Shown: positions 1-4,596 of the stretch, in pieces
Position numbering within the stretch: position 1 is the first letter of the stretch
How the letters are laid out: every line of letters begins with the position of its first letter
NCBI GenBank assembly: GCA_024643595.1
Contig: JAHEMS010000097.1
Location: 1 to 9,985, forward strand
DNA: 9,985 nt
Direction: 5' to 3'
From: Bacteroidota bacterium
GTDB lineage: Bacteria > Bacteroidota > Bacteroidia > Cytophagales > Cyclobacteriaceae
Position numbers and translations under genes: made by a program
The notes under the pieces: generated by a model
Databases searched by the model: none
Told to the model about the DNA's origin: nothing
The model's input: the letters and a program-made list of their open reading frames with translations, nothing else

Positions 1-112
1 TTGCCAAAACTTCAGACCTGGTGGCAAAAGATCTTCCCGAGAGTCTATCCTGCGCATTGATCAAATTTGCAGACTGGAGTATTAGAATAAGTGTTGCTAG
101 AATTTTAGTCAT
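1..112 (-). CDS. Gamma-glutamyltransferase-like secreted protein, N-terminal part only
   Basis: The window cuts this gene after 37 codons. Reading from the ATG at 112-110 the protein has a lysine near the start, a hydrophobic stretch (ILATLILILQSANLINA) and a likely signal-peptidase site after INA at residue 20. The mature part begins QDRLSGRSFATRSEVLA. From memory of the family, a QDRL-G--FA-RSEV start directly after the signal peptide is typical of Bacteroidota gamma-glutamyltransferases, Ntn-hydrolases that cleave gamma-glutamyl bonds such as those of glutathione in the periplasm. The catalytic threonine lies far downstream, outside the window, so function cannot be checked here. The secreted nature is well supported; the family name rests on a short stretch. 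Confidence 0.62.
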   Translation of the reverse strand, partial: MTKILATLILILQSANLINAQDRLSGRSFATRSEVLA

Positions 113-147
113 AAAGTTTTTATTATCGGTTATGGTTCGGATTAAAT

Positions 148-160
148 GAGTTTTTAACTC
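148..160. other. Small perfect hairpin upstream of the GGT-like gene
   Basis: GAGTT, a 3-base loop and AACTC form a 5-bp perfect inverted repeat. It sits about 25 bases beyond the stop of the orphan frame at 185-328 and 36 bases before the GGT-like start, both read on the minus strand. It is AT-rich and lacks a clear following U-tract, so it is a weak terminator candidate at best. Confidence 0.25.
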
Positions 161-184
161 CTTCTATCTATTGTTCAATGTTGT

Positions 185-328
185 TTATTCTTTTTGTTCA
201 TAAATGGGTATTTCCACTTTATTAAGGTACGGCTTAAAGCGAGTATCACTATTTAATGCAGAAATTAGATCTGGCATAAATCCAGGAAAGGTCGCTGTTG
301 CTGTTTGCTTTTGTTGATAGTAGTGTAT
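185..328 (-). pseudogene. Orphan 47-codon frame after the DUF2892 gene, possible gene-end remnant
   Basis: Directly after the TAA of the DUF2892 gene, and in the same frame, 47 sense codons run to a TAA at 187-185. The translation has a protein-like composition: it ends with FPGFMPDLISALNSDTRF followed by KPYLNKVEIPIYEQKE, which reads like the C-terminal tail of a globular protein. The only internal ATG (277-275) would give 30 residues. I do not recognise the family. It could be the 3' remnant of a gene whose front half was lost, an independent very short gene, or chance. The remnant reading is favoured because other gene fragments lie in the same region. Confidence 0.3.
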
Positions 329-589
329 TTAATTTTTTGCCGGTCTCTCTGGGTAAGGTTTGCCATAAGTTTCACATTCTTTATTTGAAAGGGAATGAAT
401 TTTGAACCATCTGAAAACAAAGCATGAACCTGTAAACGTCATGTAAAATGGTAGTATTGAGACTAGTGCTATTAGAATTCCCAACAAGTTTCCTTCTTTA
501 CCATTCAAGACAAAAGCTCCGAACCAAATTAATAACAGGCCCAAGAGGAATCTCAATGTTCTATCAATTTTTCCAACGTTTTTAATCAT
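329..589 (-). CDS. DUF2892 family small inner-membrane protein
   Basis: The protein has 86 residues. It opens with NVGKIDRTLRFLLGLLL, the NxGxxDRxxR start that marks DUF2892 (the domain also found at the C-terminus of YgaP-type rhodaneses). Two membrane segments are visible at about residues 11-28 and 34-52, joined by a short loop (NGKEGN). They are followed by TGSCFVFRWF, which stands where most relatives have TG-CPLY; the cysteine (residue 56) is kept but the proline is not. The tail is polar and proline-rich (KPYPERPAKN). The length is normal for stand-alone members and no biochemical activity is established for them. The gene is preceded by a spacer and a dehydrogenase fragment, not by an operon partner, so context gives no hint of its role. 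Confidence 0.8.
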   Translation of the reverse strand: MIKNVGKIDRTLRFLLGLLLIWFGAFVLNGKEGNLLGILIALVSILPFYMTFTGSCFVFRWFKIHSLSNKECETYGKPYPERPAKN

Positions 590-649
590 AGTAGTTCTTA
601 TATTTAATTACTGCCAACGGTTTGTCTAAAGCGGTGGGCAATTCGAAGG

Positions 650-770
650 CTCTAATTTATCTTTTCTCCTGGCTACAATAACTAAATCTCCTCCCGTTTT
701 CTGCATGAATCTGGCCAAATTCTCTGCCAATTCCAGTGGACTCTCCTGTTTTCAATGCTACTTTCTTCAT
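650..770 (-). pseudogene. Broken short-chain dehydrogenase/reductase (SDR), N-terminal fragment
   Basis: The frame from the ATG at 770-768 gives MKKVALKTGESTGIGREFGQ and then IHAENG. It carries the TGxxxGIG cofactor-binding motif of classical SDR enzymes right at the N-terminus, where it belongs. That frame then degenerates to a stop at 659-657. If one G of the GGG run at 693-695 is skipped, the expected second beta strand appears: GGDLVIVARRKDKLE, the usual SDR continuation. Similarity ends near 650, after about 40 residues, whereas a complete SDR has roughly 250. The substrate-binding part and the YxxxK catalytic motif are absent. It is therefore a truncated gene that also has a frameshift, lying between the VOC gene and the DUF2892 gene on the same strand. 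Confidence 0.78.
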
Positions 771-835
771 TTTTTAACTCTCCAACCAATAATAAGTCTT
801 GTTACAAAATAAAATTCTCACCATTAACGGTTGAG

Positions 836-869
836 CTATGCGCAGTGTCCTGAAGGGTATTGCGTATAG
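836..869. repeat. Imperfect hairpin in the spacer after the VOC gene
   Basis: On the plus strand CTATGCGCA (836-844) and TGCGTATAG (861-869) are complementary at 8 of 9 positions around a 16-base loop. The loop begins with GTGTCC (845-850), which is itself complementary to GGACAC at 877-882, so the two repeats interlock. The element lies about 17 bases beyond the stop of the VOC gene at 887, on the side where its mRNA would end. It could act as an RNA structure or be a spacer element like those at 2023-2060, 3193-3222 and 9845-9871. Confidence 0.5.
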
Positions 870-886
870 GTTTGTTGGACACAGCT

Positions 887-1234
887 CTAATCTTTTCTTT
901 CTGCAAGAAACATTTGGTTATTATCCAAATCAGTAAAGTGAGCTAATCGAATCCAGCCGTCCTGTTCCAATTTAAATTCTATTCCATTAGCCGTTAATTC
1001 TTCAATAGTTGAATCGAATTCAACAACACCAAATCCAATCGAAAGATTGTTGCCTTGAACAACTTTTTCTGCCATAGGATGTAACCCGATTAGTAGATCT
1101 GGAGCCTGTATTTCAGCATAGTGTTCTCCGTATCGATTTAGCAGCTCCAAGCCCAATTTGCCTTGGTAAAACTCAATTGCTTTGTCCATGTTTGAGATCA
1201 TCACATTGATTCTGCAAGTTTTTAAATTTTTCAT
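887..1234 (-). CDS. VOC (glyoxalase/bleomycin-resistance fold) family protein
   Basis: The protein has 115 residues, one VOC module of two beta-alpha-beta-beta-beta repeats. The first repeat shows CRINVMISNMDKAIEFYQGK followed by LGLELLNRY, the usual strand, helix and 'FY---LG' pattern. The second begins near SIGFGVVEFDSTIEELTANG and ends with HFTDLDNNQMFLAE, where family members have D-DGN---L-E. Glu112 sits at the usual last metal-ligand position. Other candidate ligands are Glu41 and His52, while the first strand offers Asn10 where metalloenzymes often have His. The substrate cannot be predicted: VOC proteins include glyoxalases, dioxygenases and antibiotic-binding proteins. The next upstream minus-strand gene is another VOC-like protein, about 215 bases away across a spacer, so the two are probably not tightly co-transcribed. 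Confidence 0.82.
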   Translation of the reverse strand: MKNLKTCRINVMISNMDKAIEFYQGKLGLELLNRYGEHYAEIQAPDLLIGLHPMAEKVVQGNNLSIGFGVVEFDSTIEELTANGIEFKLEQDGWIRLAHFTDLDNNQMFLAERKD

Positions 1235-1449
1235 GTTCGGTTCTTTATTATTTGAATTGTCCCAATGTTTATGTTTATGCCGGCTGTGTTCATTACGTTA
1301 ACAGTCCGTAAATTCAATTTGCCATTACATCATTGCCTCGCGTTGCTACTGAAATTTAATAGCACACACTTTCAGAACCTACAATTCAGTCAATGTTTTA
1401 TAGCTTTTGTTAGCGGTTTGTTGTTACGTTCCCTATTTCTTTTTAGGAT

Positions 1450-1812
1450 TCACCATTGCTGAATAATGATACATACCTGGTTGTCCCTCAGCGCAAATTC
1501 TTTTGCTCCCCAGGGACGAAGCGTGACTTTACTAAGATTTGGGTGCAGAAACTCGGGATGTGATGAACTTACTTTTTTGTATACTTCATCAATACTATTC
1601 GTTACGAGTCTAAATTCAGGATTATGTTCCTTTGCCAGTTCTTTAGCTTCAAAAAGGTTTATCCGTAAATGATTCTTTTCGAGCACACAAAATGGATTTT
1701 CGGACTTTAATTCTTCGTGGCCAATACTAAATTCAAGACAATCAATAAAAAGTTTTAATCCGTCCTTTATATCCGGATAATACACATTAGGAACTAACCT
1801 GTTAAAATTCAT
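1450..1812 (-). CDS. VOC superfamily protein, bleomycin-resistance-like
   Basis: I start the protein at the ATG at 1812-1810 (MNFNRLVPNVYYPDIKDG), 120 residues, because VOC proteins normally open with their first beta strand. An ATG 36 bases further upstream would add MYKDIFTKIISV, which matches nothing in the fold. The pattern is NRLVPNVYYPDIKDGLKLFI, then LEFSIGHEEL, a middle strand pair around HLRINLFEAKE, and the closing SKVTLRPWGAKEFALRDNQV. That end resembles the 'PWG-REF-V-DP-GN' strand of bleomycin-resistance-type members. These proteins often work as small-molecule binding dimers, but the ligand is not predictable here. The final strand ends CIIIQQW and lacks the usual metal-ligand glutamate, so a binding role is at least as likely as catalysis. 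Confidence 0.72.
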   Translation of the reverse strand: MNFNRLVPNVYYPDIKDGLKLFIDCLEFSIGHEELKSENPFCVLEKNHLRINLFEAKELAKEHNPEFRLVTNSIDEVYKKVSSSHPEFLHPNLSKVTLRPWGAKEFALRDNQVCIIIQQW

Positions 1813-1874
1813 AACGGATATAATTTTAGTGAATATATCTTTATACAAAGGTGTCCTTTATTTCTAAAAAGTTG

Positions 1875-1909
1875 CCTAGCACGAGTGCATATTGCGTTGA
1901 TGGGTTAGG
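1875..1909. repeat. Short imperfect palindrome in the 1813-2085 spacer
   Basis: CCTAGCAC at 1875-1882 pairs with GGGTTAGG at 1902-1909 at 6 of 8 positions. Weaker internal complementarity (AGTGCA against TGCGTT) surrounds a TATT centre. It lies close to the upstream side of the VOC gene at 1812. The arrangement recalls a short recombination-site-like hairpin but also fits an ordinary intergenic repeat. Confidence 0.3.
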
Positions 1910-2022
1910 AGCGCTTGTCATCTGTCAGTTGGCGGATTACAAGCGTGACGTCCTGCAAAAATGTCCCACAGCCTGCACTGAGGTCAGGGTGACAACTAAA
2001 TTAAGAAACAAAAACTACAACG

Positions 2023-2060
2023 CAACACTGAACCCCCTCCATGAAATAGGCACAGTGTTG
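2023..2060. repeat. 8-bp perfect inverted repeat after the creatininase gene
   Basis: CAACACTG (2023-2030) and CAGTGTTG (2053-2060) are perfect complements around a 22-base loop. The hairpin begins 25 bases beyond the creatininase stop in the direction of that gene's transcription. No T-run follows the stem on the minus strand, so a classical intrinsic terminator is unlikely. The same CAACAC core recurs in the elements at 3193-3222 and 9845-9871. Confidence 0.55.
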
Positions 2061-2085
2061 GTGGCTGTGTGGGCTACTCGGCTTA

Positions 2086-3006
2086 TTATCTCTTAACCAA
2101 ATTATTCCACTTGTCAATGAATTGAGTCATAGCTTTTACCTGGGCTAACACGATGCTTTCACCAAATTTGACATTGGTTTTTTCCATCTCTAATGGTGGG
2201 CCAATGATTCCGGTCGATGACATTTCAGCAGCAGACGTCTTTTTGCCCGTACATTCATCTTTAAGTGTCTCTGCCAAGAAAATTGTCCTTGCTGTTGGGT
2301 CAGAACCAATGGATTGTACCATGTTCTCCAAGTGCTTTGGTAATGACCTTACGGTTGGTTCGACATTTCTTAGATTCACAAGGTTAGGGATAAGGTACAT
2401 CGATTTAGAAGTTTCTCCAGTGCCAGCATGTCCACCGTATGAAGAAACAGGCTTTATAAATGGCTCAATTGCTTCATAGTAGTTAATAGCAACACCAGAG
2501 GTAGTTTGGTTTATCTGGTCAACGATAAGTTCTACGATTGCATCATTTCCATTATGATCAGACATAATTACAAACCGCTTAAAGCCATGCCTGAGCAAGC
2601 TTTGCACGGTCTCAAGATGAACCTTAATAATTGTTTCTGCGCTCAGTGTTATAGTCCCTGCAAAACCCATGTGATAAGGAGACTGTCCGGCCATCAATAC
2701 CGGAACAACTAGTATATCTCTTTCCTGCGCTATTAGTTTGCAAATTTCAACTCCATTTAATAGGTCGGTTCCAATTGGCAAGTGATTAGCATGTTGTTCC
2801 AAAGCTGAAACTGGTATTATCACCATGTCGGATTTCTCTACCAAGAGAGTTACTTCGCCACTTGTCATATGAGGTAAGTAATTCTTAATCTTCCCTTGAG
2901 TCCAAAGAGGATTAGTCTGAGCAACTGAAAAGAATGTCTTGAACATAAAAAAGATAATTAGCATTACAACTCTTCTCGTTTCTATGGTATGAATAAATGT
3001 TTTCAT
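2086..3006 (-). CDS. Exported creatininase-family metal-dependent amidohydrolase
   Basis: The family contains creatinine amidohydrolase, mycofactocin peptidase MftE and formamide hydrolases, all using a two-metal site. The visible ligands match. With numbering from the longer frame that starts at 3039, VSALEQHANHLPIGTD supplies Glu81, His83 and Asp92. MSDHNGND supplies His162, in place of the more usual NGHGGN. GGHAGTGETSKSMYL supplies His204 and Glu209. I chose the ATG at 3006-3004 because the protein then begins with a signal-peptide-like segment (MKTFIHTIETRRVVMLIIFF, continuing to SVAQ); the frame also has an ATG at 3039, which would put 11 polar residues before it. An N-terminal export signal is unusual for this family and suggests a periplasmic or lipid-anchored enzyme. 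No co-transcribed partner identifies the substrate, so true creatininase activity should not be assumed. The size is about 306 residues against roughly 250 for cytosolic relatives, the difference being mainly the leader. Confidence 0.82.
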   Translation of the reverse strand: MKTFIHTIETRRVVMLIIFFMFKTFFSVAQTNPLWTQGKIKNYLPHMTSGEVTLLVEKSDMVIIPVSALEQHANHLPIGTDLLNGVEICKLIAQERDILVVPVLMAGQSPYHMGFAGTITLSAETIIKVHLETVQSLLRHGFKRFVIMSDHNGNDAIVELIVDQINQTTSGVAINYYEAIEPFIKPVSSYGGHAGTGETSKSMYLIPNLVNLRNVEPTVRSLPKHLENMVQSIGSDPTARTIFLAETLKDECTGKKTSAAEMSSTGIIGPPLEMEKTNVKFGESIVLAQVKAMTQFIDKWNNLVKR

Positions 3007-3192
3007 TTCTAATTCATTTGAGTTATCTATTAAAGTCAATTATAGTTTATTTGAAGTTGCATTTCATTCTCGCATTGTCTTTCAAATCGTTCCCTTGTCC
3101 ATGTGAGAATCTCTATTGAAAATTGTCAGCCGTATTTAAAACAAAATTTTGCCAGGTTTCCGCACAAATTTAACACGCTACTTTGCCCACTT

Positions 3193-3222
3193 ACACCGAA
3201 CTGAGCTCTTATTGACTGGTGT
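3193..3222. repeat. ACACC/GGTGT inverted repeat after the LysR gene
   Basis: ACACC (3193-3197) and GGTGT (3218-3222) flank 20 bases in the gap beyond the LysR stop, about 43 bases from it. On the minus strand the element reads CGCCAACACC, then the loop, then GGTGTAAG, close in sequence and spacing to the elements at 2023-2060 and 9845-9871. The stem is only 5 bp, so the case rests on recurrence and not on stability. Confidence 0.35.
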
Positions 3223-3265
3223 TGGCGGCGGGTTGCATGCCAGGCAATATGTGTAGGGTATTTTT

Positions 3266-4192
3266 TTAAGTGTAGTCATCACACCAATTAAAGTAATCTC
3301 TTATAATAATATCTTTCTCGTGTTTTATGTAATTCATAAAGGCATTGGCTACCGGTGAATGATTTTTTCCTTTCGCCCATATTAATCGCCACTTCGTCTT
3401 TATAGGAAGCCCCTGTACAGGGATAATTTGAAGTTCCCCACTTTGAAGTTCTTTGCGAATTCCTATCAAGGGCATTATTGAAAATCCCAATCCAGCCAAG
3501 ATTGCTTGTTTAACCGCCTCATTTGAAGTAAGTTCCATTTTCTTAACAACTGAAACATTATGCTTTTGAATAAAGTTTTCCATGGCTTGACGGGTGCCTG
3601 ATCCTGGCTCTCTATAAATCAATGGAAGATCTTTAAATACTTTTTTGGAATAAGCATGACTCTTGAATTTATGCGATTGGTTGCCAACCAGATATAGCTT
3701 GTTTTCGAGAAGGTCCAGCTTCTCCACATTGAAAGCGGTTGGTAGAATAGATACCAATGCATAATCGACTGAATTTTCTTCTATACTGCCGATAACATAT
3801 TCTTTGTTTGTAACATCCATTTGCAATTCAACACCTATATGCTGTTTCATGAAGGAGGAAAGGAAAAACGGCATAACATATTTACCGGTGGAAACTACTG
3901 ATATTTTTAAACGGCCTGTAAGTTGCCCTTTAAAAGCATGGGTTCTGGAATTAATAACCGATACTTCGTTTAGTATTCTTTCAGCAGATTGAGCAATCTC
4001 CCTACCAAAATCAGTTATGTAGATCTTTCTTCCAACCAATTCTGTTAACGGAATGTCAAACTGGTCTTGCAGGTTTCTTAATTGATTAGACACTGCAGGT
4101 TGTGTTAAGTGTAACTCTTCAGCCGCTTTTGTAATACTTCCCTTTTCTGAAATCTTAAGAAAAATCTTCAATTGACTTAAGGTGTAGTTCAT
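3266..4192 (-). CDS. CbbR-like LysR-family transcriptional regulator
   Basis: The protein has 308 residues, the normal LysR length. Residues 1-60 form the winged helix-turn-helix: YTLSQLKIFLKISEKGSITK, then AAEELHLTQPAVSNQLRNLQ, then the wing VGRKIYITDFG. Residues from about 90 to 295 are the two-lobed effector-binding domain. It starts GRLKISVVSTGKYVMPFF and contains YREPGSGTRQAMENF and GLGFSIMPLIG. The VSTxKYxxP and REPGSGTR stretches are characteristic of CbbR, the activator of Calvin-cycle operons that senses metabolites such as RuBP or NADPH. The gene is divergent from the dab operon across 84 bases, the classical LysR arrangement, so control of that operon and of itself is likely. Which metabolite it senses here is unknown, and no RuBisCO gene is in the window. 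Confidence 0.9.
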   Translation of the reverse strand: MNYTLSQLKIFLKISEKGSITKAAEELHLTQPAVSNQLRNLQDQFDIPLTELVGRKIYITDFGREIAQSAERILNEVSVINSRTHAFKGQLTGRLKISVVSTGKYVMPFFLSSFMKQHIGVELQMDVTNKEYVIGSIEENSVDYALVSILPTAFNVEKLDLLENKLYLVGNQSHKFKSHAYSKKVFKDLPLIYREPGSGTRQAMENFIQKHNVSVVKKMELTSNEAVKQAILAGLGFSIMPLIGIRKELQSGELQIIPVQGLPIKTKWRLIWAKGKNHSPVANAFMNYIKHEKDIIIRDYFNWCDDYT

Positions 4193-4209
4193 AACTTTTC
4201 GTGATGTAT

Positions 4210-4240
4210 TTCATATTAAATATAAATACAAATATATGAA
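4210..4240. promoter_or_regulatory. Putative LysR operator between the regulator gene and the dab operon
   Basis: TTCATAT (4210-4216) and ATATGAA (4234-4240) form a perfect 7-bp inverted repeat with centres 24 bases apart, about two helical turns. A second, shorter palindrome, TATTT-N6-AAATA (4207-4222), overlaps the left arm. LysR proteins usually bind dyads with a TNA...TNA core as dimers of dimers, and the position in the divergent gap fits. The right arm overlaps the putative -7 box of the regulator gene, which would give autorepression. The gap is very AT-rich, so chance palindromes are not negligible. Confidence 0.5.
4229..4236 (-). promoter_or_regulatory. Putative Bacteroidota -7 promoter box for the LysR gene
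   Basis: On the minus strand TATATTTG matches the Bacteroidota -7 consensus TAnnTTTG at every fixed position. It would give a leader of about 30 bases before the LysR ATG at 4192. No TTTG -33 element is found at the preferred 19-base spacing; the nearest TTTG is about 25 bases upstream, so the assignment is tentative. Confidence 0.4.
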
Positions 4241-4276
4241 CCTTATCGATGAATTTTGCATCAAAATAGATAACCA

Positions 4277-4588
4277 ATGAACACGACACACTTACAAAAA
4301 GATTTTGAAATTTCGAAAAGCAATTTCGAACTCATTAAAGGCAAATTTTCCCCGAATGATGCCTTGGAAATTCTTGGCACTCTGATTCAAAAAAAGATTG
4401 ACTATCATAGCTTAAGAAGCTTTAGTCATCAGGAAAGATTTGGAGTTACCGACCAATGGTCAGAGTCACGAATTGAGGAGCTCAAGAAAAGTTTAAAATC
4501 CATCCAAGCCATCATCGCGAACACCAGGGAACGTGGTGAGTATCTCCATATTACTTCGAGCATTTCAATCGAAGTTAAACCATCGTAA
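4277..4588 (+). CDS. Small protein of unknown function, first gene of the dab operon
   Basis: The 103-residue protein has no signal peptide or membrane segment, so it should be cytosolic. It starts with a polar helix (HLQKDFEISKSNFELIKGKF), then SPNDALEILGTLIQKKIDYH, a helix that ends in a short charged region with the distinctive HQERFGVTD. A second amphipathic helix follows (ESRIEELKKSLKSIQAII) and a probable beta strand at the end (YLHITSSISIEV). I recall similar anonymous small Bacteroidota proteins with an FS--EA-EIL / ERFG / RI-ELK pattern, but no assigned function. Its stop lies 8 bases before the dabB start and no terminator separates them, so co-transcription is nearly certain. By context it could be an accessory or regulatory factor for DAB, which is inference only. 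The start follows directly on the divergent regulatory gap. Confidence 0.85.
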   Translation: MNTTHLQKDFEISKSNFELIKGKFSPNDALEILGTLIQKKIDYHSLRSFSHQERFGVTDQWSESRIEELKKSLKSIQAIIANTRERGEYLHITSSISIEVKPS

Positions 4589-4596
4589 TACAATCC

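Noticed and set aside
1265..1462. Plus-strand 65-codon open frame in the spacer between the two VOC genes
   Set aside because: Composition is erratic (MFMFMPAVF, LLLKFNSTHFQ), it overlaps the end of the neighbouring VOC gene and it matches no family pattern.
590..2085. A true integron cassette array with attC sites
   Set aside because: The genes and hairpins resemble one in layout, but I cannot find paired RYYYAAC/GTTRRRY cores at the ends of the hairpins and no integrase is present in the window.
1851..2096. Plus-strand 81-codon open frame
   Set aside because: It runs through the spacer that holds the inverted repeats at 1875-1909 and 2023-2060 and into the creatininase gene end. The translation has no protein-like pattern.
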